64,000 nt of DNA from Mycobacterium sp. WUMAC-067 (GTDB lineage Bacteria; Actinomycetota; Actinomycetes; Mycobacteriales; Mycobacteriaceae): positions 83,242 to 147,241 of the forward strand of contig NZ_JAEKMI010000012.1 of NCBI RefSeq assembly GCF_020217485.1, read 5' to 3'. The notes under the pieces are model-generated. The model had not been told where the DNA came from, did no database searches, and was given only the letters and a program-made list of their open reading frames with translations. The position numbers and the translations under genes were made by a program. Shown here piece by piece: positions 38,232 through 46,692 of the stretch. Numbering within the stretch: the stretch's first letter is position 1; each line of letters starts with the position of its first letter.

Positions 38232-39538
38232 GCATCCACGGTAGCGCGCTGCCGCTCGGTCATCAGCCACGCCGGATCGATCCCGTCGTCGAGCCGGTTC
38301 TCCGCCTTGGCGTCCAGATACCGGAAGTACAGCACGGTGAACGTGACGATCAACAGCAGCGACCAGCCGTAGGTGATCTTGAGGTACTCCAGCGCCCGGC
38401 CCCACCGCATCCAGTTGAACAGCAGCCAGCGGTCAAGGGTCATGAAGCCGTAGATCCCCAGCCACGCAGGCCAGTTGCGGATCAGCGAGTTGGGCAGCAC
38501 GACCGTCATCAGGAACGGGAACAGCATCATCGAGTAGTAGCCCTGGGCCAGCGACGACACCAGGAACGACCACAGCAGCAGCACGCCCGCGGAGTTGGTC
38601 AACCAGAACCGCGGGTCCCGGGTGCGGTAGTGGCGATACAGCAGCCACAGGGCCCCAATCGCCAGCAGCGTGAACAGGATTCGCAGGAACACGATCAGCC
38701 AGGTGGGCAGGCCGAAGTACACGCCGTTGCCCTCGATCGAGCTGTTGAAATAGTCGCGGGTGCCCAGGAAGTAGGGCACCGTGCGGGTGACGAAGTCCAT
38801 CGGGTCACTGACCAACGGCCACGCGGCCGCGTTGACGACGATGGGAATCACGAAGGCGGGCACCAGAGTCCGCCACTGGCGGTTCAGCACGGGCAGCAAC
38901 AGCAACGGCAAGAGCACCGGTTTGAGCGTCAGCGTCAGGCCGATCGCCACGCCGGCCCACCACTGTCGGCTGACCCGCCCGTCGAGCAGCCAGCGCAAAA
39001 ACAGCATCTCGGCGAGCAGGACGCAGCCGTTGATGTTGGTGAACACCAGCGTGTTGGTCACCGTCTCGGTGCAGAACATGGCCAGCAGCAACGCGGGCGC
39101 GGCCACGGAGGACAGCGTGTAGTTGAACATCCGCAGCAGCAGGTACCAGGCGGCCAGGATCGCCAGGGTGTTGATCAGGATGAACAGGTAGCGCGACGGA
39201 TACTCGGGCAGGTATCCGAACGGTGCCATCAACAGCGTGCCGCCGGGCGGGTACAGGTAGTGCGGATCGACGTAGTCGAAGTGCTCGTTGTAGATGTCCC
39301 AGCCGCGCCGGAAGTTCAGCACCGCCCGGTAGACGGGTTTGAAGTCGTCGGTGATGTTGCCGTTGGTGGTGATGACGATGCTGCGGTGCAGCACCGAGAA
39401 GATCGCGATCGGCCACAGCGCGGACCGCAATATGCTCGCCACGCTCGGCGCGCCGGTGCGGGGACGAAAGGCGGCCAGGAGCCGCTCACGCGAGCCGGTT
39501 CGGGTCGATTCAGCTGCCGTCACCAGCGCACCGTACAC
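38228..39538 (-). CDS. aftC: alpha-(1->3)-arabinofuranosyltransferase AftC
   Basis: A 436-residue GT-C membrane glycosyltransferase that adds alpha-1,3 arabinofuranose branches, from decaprenyl-phosphoarabinose, to arabinogalactan and lipoarabinomannan. About ten membrane segments are visible. The first periplasmic loop holds the acidic pair of the GT-C motif (NGNITDDFKPVYRAV), followed by YLYPPGGTLLMAPFGYL. The sequence pattern follows Rv2673 throughout. It begins at ATG 39538 and overlaps msrB downstream by four bases. The TAP-like lipoprotein gene is 28 bases upstream on the same strand. Confidence 0.94.
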   Translation of the reverse strand: MYGALVTAAESTRTGSRERLLAAFRPRTGAPSVASILRSALWPIAIFSVLHRSIVITTNGNITDDFKPVYRAVLNFRRGWDIYNEHFDYVDPHYLYPPGGTLLMAPFGYLPEYPSRYLFILINTLAILAAWYLLLRMFNYTLSSVAAPALLLAMFCTETVTNTLVFTNINGCVLLAEMLFLRWLLDGRVSRQWWAGVAIGLTLTLKPVLLPLLLLPVLNRQWRTLVPAFVIPIVVNAAAWPLVSDPMDFVTRTVPYFLGTRDYFNSSIEGNGVYFGLPTWLIVFLRILFTLLAIGALWLLYRHYRTRDPRFWLTNSAGVLLLWSFLVSSLAQGYYSMMLFPFLMTVVLPNSLIRNWPAWLGIYGFMTLDRWLLFNWMRWGRALEYLKITYGWSLLLIVTFTVLYFRYLDAKAENRLDDGIDPAWLMTERQRATVDA

Positions 39539-39566
39539 CGGCGCGCCGGCGCCGCTGAAGGCAGCA

Positions 39567-41126
39567 TCAGGCCGGGCAGTAGGTGTCGGTGTTGGGCAAT
39601 TTGCCGCTGCTGAGGTAGCCCATCAGCGGGGGAACCGCGCAGCCGGAATAGATGCTGGCGCCGTGCCCGATGCCCTGCCACATCACCCGCTTGCTGGCCG
39701 AGTTGGCGTTGATGATGCTGGCCGCGGTCGCCGCGACCCCGTCGGTTCCCACGATCGGGTCGTTCTGCACGCCGAGCAGCAGCACGTCGACCTTCAGGCT
39801 CTTCGGTGAGGGCGGCGGGGAACCGGTGGGCCAGTGCACGCACTTGACCATGTTGAGCGCGGCGACGGTGCCGAATTGGGGATAGAGCTTGCCCCAGGCG
39901 ACGAACAATTCGCGCACCCGGTCCGGGGTCGGGCGGTTGACGGCGTCACTGCAGACGTTGACGAACTGACCGTCGGAGTCCTGCACGGTGTTGGCGTGGT
40001 TGATCAGGTTGTTCAGCCCGTTGGTGTCGCCGGAGCGGGCGGCCGCCAGCGCGTTGGCCAGGTTGGTGGTGGCGTTGACGCGCCCGCCGGAGGGAAAGCC
40101 CAGCGCGACGGTGATGGCGTTGGCGACCTGCGCCACCGACGCACCGCCGGGGCCCTTGCCGGCCCGGGCGTCGGCCAGCAGAGCGCTGACCGCGCCCTTG
40201 GGGTCCGGACCCAGCGCGCAGTTCACGGCGATGCACTGGGCGGCGAAGGCGTCGAGCGCGGCCTGCTGCCCCTTGACCTGTTGCTCGGCGGCGGCTTCGG
40301 CGTTGGTGCCCAACGCAACCGGCGAGTCGAGGATCAGGCGGGCGACCTTGTCCGGCCGCGATCCGGCGTAGGCCAGCGCCACCTGTGCGCCGTTGCCGAC
40401 GCCAATCAGCGCCAGGGCGGGCACGTCCCACGTGCTGCGCAACCGCTCGATGTCGGAGGCGGCGTGCGCGTCGTCGTACGCGGAGGCGCCCGGCGCGATG
40501 GCGTCGGTGCAGTTGGTGGTCGCGGTGTTGGCGACCTCGGACAGGTTGGCCACCGGGTCGTCGCCGGTCTGGAACTGCGACTGGTCCCGCATCTCCTGGC
40601 GGTCGAACTTGTCCCGGCAGTCGATGGGGCTCGACATGCCGATGCCGCGACGGTCGACGGCGACGATCGGGTGGGCGGCCAGCACGTCGGCGCCGGCCCG
40701 GGACAACCAGATCGGCAATTGCGCCGACGACGGCAGATCCGAGCCGGTGGTCAGAACCAGCGGCCCGGCATCGTGGGGCGTCTTGTCGGAGCGGGCGCGC
40801 ACCACGCCGATGCTCAGGCTGCCGCCCCCGCCGTTGACCGGGTCCAGGTCGGAGTCGTAGTTCGCGCAGTCCAGCTGCACACCCGCCGCGGCGGGAACGG
40901 CCGCGTCGGCGAACACCCGCGAGGTGCAGTCGTGCCACGCCAGGTCGTTTTTGGGTGCGGCGATCGGGGGCGGGCCGGTGGGCGCCGGCTTCGACGTGGC
41001 CGCTCCCTGCGGCCGCGCACCGGAATTGGTGGCGAAGCGCGGGTTGGCGGCCAGGCCCGGGACGCAGCCGGCCAGCAGCGCGGTCACCGCAACCAGGATC
41101 GTGGCGCACGTGTACGGCCGACTCAT
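39567..41126 (-). CDS. TAP-like lipoprotein, alpha/beta hydrolase fold without catalytic Ser (Rv2672-like)
   Basis: A 519-residue exported protein. The signal peptide ends in a lipobox, ALLAGC with Cys21, so it is probably a lipoprotein. The body has the tripeptidyl-aminopeptidase (SlpE/CaeA-like) pattern: VAVDRRGIGMSSPIDC, then the C-terminal TAP domain with Asp in GVQNDPIVG and His in GIGHGASIYSGC. The nucleophile elbow, however, reads LIGVGNGAQ where GxSxG is expected: the Ser codon is GGC (Gly). It may be non-catalytic or use another residue. ATG 41126 is chosen; the ORF extension upstream lacks a signal peptide. It matches Rv2672 in position. Confidence 0.85.
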   Translation of the reverse strand: MSRPYTCATILVAVTALLAGCVPGLAANPRFATNSGARPQGAATSKPAPTGPPPIAAPKNDLAWHDCTSRVFADAAVPAAAGVQLDCANYDSDLDPVNGGGGSLSIGVVRARSDKTPHDAGPLVLTTGSDLPSSAQLPIWLSRAGADVLAAHPIVAVDRRGIGMSSPIDCRDKFDRQEMRDQSQFQTGDDPVANLSEVANTATTNCTDAIAPGASAYDDAHAASDIERLRSTWDVPALALIGVGNGAQVALAYAGSRPDKVARLILDSPVALGTNAEAAAEQQVKGQQAALDAFAAQCIAVNCALGPDPKGAVSALLADARAGKGPGGASVAQVANAITVALGFPSGGRVNATTNLANALAAARSGDTNGLNNLINHANTVQDSDGQFVNVCSDAVNRPTPDRVRELFVAWGKLYPQFGTVAALNMVKCVHWPTGSPPPSPKSLKVDVLLLGVQNDPIVGTDGVAATAASIINANSASKRVMWQGIGHGASIYSGCAVPPLMGYLSSGKLPNTDTYCPA

Positions 41127-41140
41127 GTCGACCACAGTAG

Positions 41141-41896
41141 CTAGGCCTTGACGTAGCGGGTGTAAAGGTAGCCGGCGTCGTCGGTCAGGACGTGGGCACA
41201 ACGCATCCCGGTGAGCAGCTGGCCCGGGCCGGCCGCGATGCGTCGCGCCTGACCGCCGACGAGGTAGGGCGCGATCGTCAGGCACAGCTCGTCGAGCATG
41301 TCGCGCTCGATCAGCGTGCCCAGCAGCATCGGCCCGCCCTCGGTGAGAATGCGGCGCAGCCCGCGCGCGCCGAGGGTCGCCAGCAGGGTGGCCTCGTCGA
41401 CCTTCTCGGGGTCGCCGCCGGAGCAGTCGAGGACCTCGCACAGGCCGCTGAGCAGCCGCCGCGTCTGGGCGGCCGCCGCGGTGCAGGTGAGCACCAGGGG
41501 CGGCACCTCGGTACGGGTGAACACGGCCATGTCCCGGTTGAGGTGGCCGGATTTGGTCACGATCGCCAGCGGCGGGACTTCGCTTTGCCCACGGCCCTGC
41601 CGGCGCTGACGCTGGGCGACGCTCAGCTGCGCCCCGGAATAACCCTCGATCCGCACGGTGCCCGCGCCCACCACGATGACGTCGGCGAGCTCACGCAGCA
41701 GGTTGAAGACGAACCGGTCGCCCGGCCCGCCCATGGCCCCGCTGCTGCCGCCGGACGTGGCTCCGCCGTCGACGCTGGTGATGAAGTTCGCCCGCACCCA
41801 GGTCGCGTTGCGCTCGGGATAGCCGTAAAGCCGGGGGAGTTCGCCGTCGTCGAGTTCGCGCATCGAGCCCAGCAGCGACAGCGGCGTCTCGGGCAT
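41141..41896 (-). CDS. RibD C-terminal/dihydrofolate-reductase-like protein (Rv2671-like)
   Basis: A 251-residue NADPH-dependent reductase of the RibD_C fold, without the deaminase domain of true RibD. N-terminal RANFITSVDGGAT and VIVVGAGTVRIEGY, then RRILTEGGPMLLGTLI are the family's substrate and cofactor motifs. M. tuberculosis Rv2671, annotated ribD, was shown to have dihydrofolate reductase activity and to be linked to para-aminosalicylate resistance, so riboflavin synthesis is not its sure role. Start ATG 41896; divergent from zapE by 34 bases. The lipoprotein gene follows 14 bases downstream on the same strand. Confidence 0.85.
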   Translation of the reverse strand: MPETPLSLLGSMRELDDGELPRLYGYPERNATWVRANFITSVDGGATSGGSSGAMGGPGDRFVFNLLRELADVIVVGAGTVRIEGYSGAQLSVAQRQRRQGRGQSEVPPLAIVTKSGHLNRDMAVFTRTEVPPLVLTCTAAAAQTRRLLSGLCEVLDCSGGDPEKVDEATLLATLGARGLRRILTEGGPMLLGTLIERDMLDELCLTIAPYLVGGQARRIAAGPGQLLTGMRCAHVLTDDAGYLYTRYVKA

Positions 41897-41918
41897 GTGT
41901 CTGATTGCAGCACGCCGC

Positions 41919-41924
41919 TACAGT
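41919..41924 (+). promoter_or_regulatory. -10 box (TACAGT) for leaderless zapE mRNA
   Basis: TACAGT ends six bases before the ATG at 41931, so transcription likely starts at or next to the start codon. No clear -35 is seen. Confidence 0.5.
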
Positions 41925-41930
41925 TCTCGC

Positions 41931-43028
41931 ATGCACGGGTCCACCTCCGCGGGCGCTTCGCCCGGCGTCGCGCGCCTGGTGGATCGGCATCCGACCGTGT
42001 CGCCGGAGCGGCTGATCGCCCAGTTGAGGCCGCCGCCGACGTTCGCCGACGTGAGCTTTGCGACGTACCAGCCTGATCCGGCCGAGCCGACGCAGGCCGC
42101 CGCGGTCCTGGCGTGTCAGGACTTCTGCCGGCAGGCCACGCAGCGCCGCGCGGGCCGGCGAAAACTGTTGGGACGACGGGAGGTTCTGCCCGGCGTCGGG
42201 CTGTACCTGGACGGCGGGTTCGGGGTGGGCAAGACGCACCTGTTGGCGTCGGCCTACTACGCGCTGCCCGGGCAGGGACCGGGTGGGGCGCCCGGTGGCG
42301 CGCCGGATGGCCCGCCCCCCAAGGCGTTCGCGACCTTCGGCGAGCTCACCCAGCTCGCCGGGGTGTTCGGCTTCGTCGAATGCGTCGACCTGCTGGCCAC
42401 CTACACGGCGGTGTGCATCGACGAGTTCGAGCTCGACGACCCGGGCAACACCACGCTGATCGCGCGCCTGCTCTCGTCGCTGGTCGAGCGCGGGGTGTCG
42501 GTGGCCGCCACCTCCAACACCTTGCCCGAGCAACTGGGCGAGGGCCGTTTCGCAGCGCAGGATTTCCTGCGCGAGATCAACACGCTGGCAAGCATTTTCA
42601 CCACCGTGCGGATCGAGGGCCCCGACTACCGGCACCGTGGCCTGCCGCCGGCGCCACAGCCGCTGTCCGACGAACAGGTGGCGGCGCGCGCGGCGCAGGT
42701 CGACGGGGCGACGCTCGACGACTTCGACGCGCTGTGCGCTCACTTGGCCACCATGCACCCGTCGCGGTACCTGACGTTGATCGAGGGCGTGCGCGCGGTG
42801 TTTCTGACCGGCGTGCACGGGATCGACGACCAGAACGTCGCGCTGCGGCTGGTGTCGCTGACCGACCGGCTCTATGACGCCGGCATTCCCGTGGTGGCGT
42901 CGGGCACCAAGCTGGACACCATCTTCAGCGACGAGATGCTGGCCGGCGGATACCGAAAGAAGTACCTGCGGGCCACTTCCCGGCTTTTGGCGTTGACTGC
43001 GGCGGCTAACCCAGCTCGCGAACCATGA
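41931..43028 (+). CDS. zapE: AFG1/ZapE-family ATPase (Rv2670c-like)
   Basis: A 365-residue P-loop ATPase of the AFG1/ZapE family; E. coli ZapE acts on FtsZ during division, and mitochondrial Afg1 is a quality-control factor. Walker A is GGFGVGKTHLL; Walker B is AVCIDEFELDDPG. The family motifs ATSNTLPEQLGEGRF and FLREINTLASIF follow. ATG 41931 is supported by a -10 box six bases upstream and gives a length like Rv2670c. Its last bases overlap those of the convergent GNAT gene. The gene symbol is by family, not by tested function. Confidence 0.85.
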   Translation: MHGSTSAGASPGVARLVDRHPTVSPERLIAQLRPPPTFADVSFATYQPDPAEPTQAAAVLACQDFCRQATQRRAGRRKLLGRREVLPGVGLYLDGGFGVGKTHLLASAYYALPGQGPGGAPGGAPDGPPPKAFATFGELTQLAGVFGFVECVDLLATYTAVCIDEFELDDPGNTTLIARLLSSLVERGVSVAATSNTLPEQLGEGRFAAQDFLREINTLASIFTTVRIEGPDYRHRGLPPAPQPLSDEQVAARAAQVDGATLDDFDALCAHLATMHPSRYLTLIEGVRAVFLTGVHGIDDQNVALRLVSLTDRLYDAGIPVVASGTKLDTIFSDEMLAGGYRKKYLRATSRLLALTAAANPAREP

Positions 43029-43521
43029 CATAGTCGTGCTCGAGGTCGGCGCCGAGTTGAAAGGTCCTGGTGCCGCTGATCCGGAATCCGCTCTTGGCGT
43101 AAAAGCGTTGCGCGCGTTGGTTTGCCCGATTGACCCCCAGCCACACGCGGCGCGCGCCCCACTCGCCGGCGGTGGCCAGCGCGCGGTCCATCAGCGCCGT
43201 CGACACCCCGCCGCCGTGATATTCGGGCAGCACGTAAATCTTGGACAGCTCGGCGGCGTCGGCGCCGGAGTCGCGAATCAGCATGGCGTAGCCGATTATT
43301 CGGCCGTCGCGCGCCGCGGCGAGGACCGCACGGTGCGGATCGGCGAGGTAGTCCGCGAAGCGCTCGGCCGACAGGTTCGCGTCCACGAACGCCGCGATAT
43401 TCTCCTGGGCCGCCCCGGGCGGGCACGCCAGCGGAAAGGTTTGTGCCGCAACGCTCGCCAGCTCTACGGCGTCGGCAGAGCCCGCCGCGGAGACCTGGAC
43501 GGTTCGGATCAAAGATTCCAC
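43006..43521 (-). CDS. GNAT acetyltransferase (Rv2669-like)
   Basis: A 171-residue GCN5-related N-acetyltransferase. Motif A, the acetyl-CoA pyrophosphate loop, is seen as IYVLPEYHGGGVSTALMDRA (V/I-x-P-x-x-x-GxG-type), and the motif B strand-helix follows as WLGVNRANQRAQRFYAKSGF. The substrate is unknown. GTG 43521 overlaps the upstream gene's stop by 13 bases; a TTG at 43512 is an alternative. It is co-oriented with and probably co-transcribed with the MPT63-like gene, and overlaps zapE tail to tail. Confidence 0.82.
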   Translation of the reverse strand: MESLIRTVQVSAAGSADAVELASVAAQTFPLACPPGAAQENIAAFVDANLSAERFADYLADPHRAVLAAARDGRIIGYAMLIRDSGADAAELSKIYVLPEYHGGGVSTALMDRALATAGEWGARRVWLGVNRANQRAQRFYAKSGFRISGTRTFQLGADLEHDYVMVRELG

Positions 43522-44036
43522 TGGGCGAGGTGATAGCCCGTCTTCTTGTCCAGCAGGACGACGGTGGAGACGGGGTCGCGGTAGGCGTCCCAATACACGC
43601 CGCCGCGCACGATCGCCCCGTTCGGCGCGTTGACGATCACGTTGTCCAGCGCGTCGGGCGCATCCGAGGCGCGCGGCTTGTAGGCGTCGGCGTTGGGGGT
43701 CACCCCGTTGAAACTGAAGATGGTCGCCATGACGTACGGATTGGGCACTCGGATCGCGCGAATGGTCACGTCGGCGCGCTCGGCGGTGCTGCCGGGGAAG
43801 CCCTTGTAGGTGCCTTCGCGCGTGTAGCCGAATCCGGGCGGTGGGTCGCAGGGCGCGACGCCGCTCACCGTCACGTCCGCGACGAACGTGCCGGTGTCCA
43901 CGCGCAGCGTGTCCCCGATGTGGCCGATCGGCGCGTCACCGGCCCACGCGCGGGGGACCGACACGACGGCGGTGACGCTCGCCGCGGCAACCAACAAGGC
44001 GGACACCGATACCAGCCAGCGGCGCATCTTCGCCAT
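43509..44036 (-). CDS. exported MPT63-like immunoglobulin-fold protein (Rv2668-like)
   Basis: A 175-residue secreted protein. The signal peptide runs to about residue 32 (SVSALLVAAASVTAVV, ending PRAWA before GDAP), a Sec signal. The mature part is beta-rich: IGHIGDTLRVDTGTF, DVTIRAIRVPNPYV and GVYWDAYRDPVSTVVL, reminiscent of the MPT63/DUF1942 fold; I hold this with moderate certainty. ATG 44036 has a perfect AGGAGG upstream. Role unknown. It overlaps the following GNAT gene and lies downstream of clpC2. Confidence 0.78.
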   Translation of the reverse strand: MAKMRRWLVSVSALLVAAASVTAVVSVPRAWAGDAPIGHIGDTLRVDTGTFVADVTVSGVAPCDPPPGFGYTREGTYKGFPGSTAERADVTIRAIRVPNPYVMATIFSFNGVTPNADAYKPRASDAPDALDNVIVNAPNGAIVRGGVYWDAYRDPVSTVVLLDKKTGYHLAQWNL

Positions 44037-44118
44037 GTCTTGCCTCCTTGGCACCGTTGGGGACCCTCGCATGATCGCACACGCGGCAGCGCCGAAGGGA
44101 GGGGTCGGCCCCCGCCCG

Positions 44119-44889
44119 TCAGCCGTCGCCGTCGGCGTCCGGGGCAACGGTTTTCCCGCCGGCGAGCGATTCCAGCGCCGCGATCAGATCCGCCTCGACC
44201 CGGTCCTTGTCGACGCCGCATCGGTGCAGCGGTCCCTGCGAGGAAGAGCCGGCCTCCAGCTCGAGCAGCGCCAGCAGCTGGTGCTCGGTGCCGACGTAGT
44301 TGTGGCCGAGCCGAAGCGCCTCGCGCACGGTCAATTCGAGCGCCTTGCGCGCCGGCCCGCTGAACGGGATGAGTTCGGGCGGTTGGTCTTCCACGCGCAG
44401 CGCGGCGATCGACGCGGCCGCGGCGTCGCGTAGCGCCTCGGTGTCGACGTCCTGCAGGCGCAGCAGCACCGTTGCCAGGGCGGCCGCGTCGGCGAGCACC
44501 CCGATCAGCAGATGGTCGGGGGTGATCTCGCCGTGGCCCGCTTCGTGCGCGGCGTTCTGGGCCGCCACGACCGCGCCGCGCGCCCGCGGGGTGAAACGCG
44601 AGAAGCCCTGCTCGGGAACCAGGGTGGCGGGCTCGGCCCGCGGCACGAATCGCTTCTGGGCGGCCTGTTTGGTGACGCCCATGCTCTTGCCGATGTCGGT
44701 CCAGGACGCTCCCGAGCGGCGGGCCTGGTCCACGAAGTGGCCGATCAGGTGGTCGGCGACCTCGCCCAGGTGTTCGGCGGCCAGCACGGCGTCGGCCAGT
44801 TGATCCAGCACGTCGGGGTGTGTGGTCTTGATCGCGGTGATCAGCTCGTCGAGGCGGATCGGATAGGCGATGCGGATCGGTTCGGACAT
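44119..44889 (-). CDS. clpC2: ClpC2, Clp N-terminal-domain protein with HTH
   Basis: A 256-residue protein with no ATPase. The N-terminal part has a helix-turn-helix at about residues 60-81 (GASWTDIGKSMGVTKQAAQK), and residues 95-240 form two ClpC-type N-domain repeats (ARGAVVAAQNAAHEAGHGEI and ARKALELTVREALRLGHNYV). M. tuberculosis ClpC2 (Rv2667) binds ClpC1-directed drugs such as cyclomarin and protects ClpC1, and it is drug-inducible. Two perfect GTCAAC palindromes cover its promoter, so I infer that it represses its own gene through its HTH. ATG 44889 lies seven bases after a -10 box (leaderless). Confidence 0.9.
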   Translation of the reverse strand: MSEPIRIAYPIRLDELITAIKTTHPDVLDQLADAVLAAEHLGEVADHLIGHFVDQARRSGASWTDIGKSMGVTKQAAQKRFVPRAEPATLVPEQGFSRFTPRARGAVVAAQNAAHEAGHGEITPDHLLIGVLADAAALATVLLRLQDVDTEALRDAAAASIAALRVEDQPPELIPFSGPARKALELTVREALRLGHNYVGTEHQLLALLELEAGSSSQGPLHRCGVDKDRVEADLIAALESLAGGKTVAPDADGDG

Positions 44890-44892
44890 GTC

Positions 44893-44938
44893 GTCAACGG
44901 TAGGTTGACGCGCCTACGGCTGTCAACCAAGGGTTGAC
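44893..44938 (-). promoter_or_regulatory. clpC2 promoter with two GTCAAC palindromic operators
   Basis: Two perfect palindromes, 44893-44909 (GTCAAC, 5 bases, GTTGAC) and 44922-44938 (GTCAACC, 3 bases, GGTTGAC), lie 12 bases apart. On the minus strand a consensus -35 TTGACA (44926-44921) and a -10 TACCGT (44902-44897) with 18-base spacing fall inside them, seven bases before the clpC2 ATG. Binding would block the promoter. Confidence 0.75.
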
Positions 44939-44988
44939 GCCAGAAAGTTGATGCGCGACGGCGACGCCTCTGGGAGAATTCGTGAGCC

Positions 44989-45306
44989 ATGAAGCTCCTG
45001 CTCGCCCTGTCCGGCCTCGCCGTCACGATCGGTCTGGCCGCAGCGGCGCACGCCGATGGCACCGACGACGCGTTCATCGCATCGCTGCACGCGGCCGGCA
45101 TCACCTTCTCCGACCCGGACAAGGCCGTCGGGGCGGGCAAATGGGTGTGCGACACGGTCGGCCAGGGCACGCAGATGCCCGACGTGGTCAAGACGTTGCT
45201 GTCCAAGAACTCCGCGCTGAACGAGGACAAGGCCAACCAGTTCGCGGCCATCGCGGCCCACTCGTACTGCCCCAACACGATCACCTCAACCACGAACACC
45301 CCGTAG
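44989..45306 (+). CDS. DUF732 small secreted protein
   Basis: A 105-residue exported protein: a Sec signal peptide (LLALSGLAVTIGLAAAAHA) and a short DUF732 domain with DDAFIASLHAAGITF, VCDTVGQG and AAHSYCP; the two cysteines should form a disulfide. DUF732 proteins are numerous in mycobacteria and of unknown role, on the cell surface or secreted. It is divergent from clpC2 and followed by a second DUF732 gene in the same direction. Confidence 0.85.
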   Translation: MKLLLALSGLAVTIGLAAAAHADGTDDAFIASLHAAGITFSDPDKAVGAGKWVCDTVGQGTQMPDVVKTLLSKNSALNEDKANQFAAIAAHSYCPNTITSTTNTP

Positions 45307-45354
45307 CGGCGCCGAGATGCCAATTGCCGCCGGGTTTGAAAGAATCTAGGCGTT

Positions 45355-45711
45355 ATGCGATTTCTCCTCGGGCTTTTTCTTGGGCTTTGCAGTGCCGCCG
45401 CCGTGATCGGCCTGGCCGCCCCGGCCCGCGCGGACGTCGACAACGATCAGGATTTCCTCAAGGACCTGCGCGACGCCGGCATCACCTACCAGGACGCCGG
45501 CAATGCGATCACCATCGGCAAGTCGGTGTGTGAGCTGCTCGACGACGGGCAGTCGGACGCGAAGATCGTGACGGACCTGCGCAACCAGAACCCGGCCTTC
45601 CAGGGCGCCAGCGCGGCCAAGTTCACCTTCCTCTCGGCCGCCCACTACTGCCCGAAGTACATCACCGGCGAGGACCGCGGCCCGAAGCCCGAAGGCGCAA
45701 GCGGCAACTGA
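45355..45711 (+). CDS. DUF732 small secreted protein
   Basis: A 118-residue paralogue of the preceding gene: signal peptide LLGLFLGLCSAAAVIGLAA ending PARA, then QDFLKDLRDAGITYQDAG, SVCELLDDGQSD and AAHYCPKYI. The two conserved cysteines are kept. It carries a short polar C-terminal tail (GPKPEGASGN). Tandem arrangement, 48 bases apart, points to a duplication and a shared transcript. Role unknown. Confidence 0.85.
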   Translation: MRFLLGLFLGLCSAAAVIGLAAPARADVDNDQDFLKDLRDAGITYQDAGNAITIGKSVCELLDDGQSDAKIVTDLRNQNPAFQGASAAKFTFLSAAHYCPKYITGEDRGPKPEGASGN

Positions 45712-45728
45712 GCCGGGCGGGGCCGCCC

Positions 45729-45734
45729 TAGGCT
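45729..45734 (+). promoter_or_regulatory. -10 box (TAGGCT) of the CtaG-like gene
   Basis: TAGGCT ends seven bases before the GTG at 45742, consistent with a leaderless message and deciding that start over the GTG at 45736. Confidence 0.45.
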
Positions 45735-45741
45735 GGTGCCC

Positions 45742-46680
45742 GTGCGCGTCGATCCTGGACCGCTGACATGGGACGCGGCGGTTCAGACCTGGCATCTCGA
45801 CCTCGTCTCCGCGGCCGTCATCGCGGCGCTCGGGGCCGGATACGCCTGGTGCTACCGGCGCACGCGCAACGCCGAACACCCCCTCGGTGCCGCGCACGCC
45901 GCGTGCTTCGCCGTGGGCGCGCTGGTGTGGCTGCTGGCCGCGATCAGCGCGATCGGCGCCTACGCCTACATCCTGTTCTGGGTGCGCGCGCTGCAGGTCC
46001 TGCTGCTGCTCTACGTCGTGCCCTTCTTCTTCGCCCAGGCCAAGCCGGTCACCGTCCTGCGCGACGCCGTCGGGCCGGCCGGGCGTGATCGCATCGACCG
46101 GCTGCTGGCGTCCCGGTTGGCCCGCTGGGTGGCGCATCCGGCGACCACATCGGTGGCGATGCTCGCCGCGCCCTGGCTGCTGTATCTGACGCCCTGGTAT
46201 ACCGCGGCGCTGCGGACCGAATGGATCGGCGCGCCAACGCGAATCCTGTTGATAGTGTTCGGCTTTGGCTACTTCTATGCCCGGCTGCAGGAAGATCCCG
46301 TACCCCGCAGGTACCCGCAGTCGATCTCGTTGCTGATCACCGTCGCCGAGGCGCTCGGTGACGGCGTCCTGGGATTGGTCATCTGGCAGGGGCCGCTGAT
46401 CGGCGCGGCGTATTACGCGGGGCTGCAACGTTCCTGGGGGCCGGATCCGCGCCTGGACCAGACGATCGGCGCCGGCGTGCTGTGGATCGTCGGGGATCTG
46501 GTCGGCTGGCCGTTCGTGCTGCTGCTGATGCGTGCGCTGTCCCGCGACGAGACGGCGCACGCGGTGGCGGTCGATGCCGAGTTGGACGAGGCCGACGGCG
46601 CCGTGAGCGACGGCGCCGCACCGTCGGGGCTGTGGTGGGAGAACGACCCACAGCTGCGGGAGCGGTTCCGCCGCCGGTGA
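45742..46680 (+). CDS. CtaG-like (caa3_CtaG) cytochrome oxidase assembly membrane protein
   Basis: A 312-residue protein with about seven membrane segments, for example HAACFAVGALVWLLAAIS and LQVLLLLYVVPFFFAQAKPV. The pattern matches the caa3_CtaG family, thought to aid copper delivery to cytochrome c oxidase, though family members in actinobacteria are often only homologues. The C-terminus is acidic then basic (WWENDPQLRERFRRR), cytosolic. GTG 45742 is chosen from the -10 spacing. It ends 12 bases before the convergent zinc-exporter-like gene. Confidence 0.78.
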   Translation: MRVDPGPLTWDAAVQTWHLDLVSAAVIAALGAGYAWCYRRTRNAEHPLGAAHAACFAVGALVWLLAAISAIGAYAYILFWVRALQVLLLLYVVPFFFAQAKPVTVLRDAVGPAGRDRIDRLLASRLARWVAHPATTSVAMLAAPWLLYLTPWYTAALRTEWIGAPTRILLIVFGFGYFYARLQEDPVPRRYPQSISLLITVAEALGDGVLGLVIWQGPLIGAAYYAGLQRSWGPDPRLDQTIGAGVLWIVGDLVGWPFVLLLMRALSRDETAHAVAVDAELDEADGAVSDGAAPSGLWWENDPQLRERFRRR

Positions 46681-46692
46681 CTTCAGGCCGGA

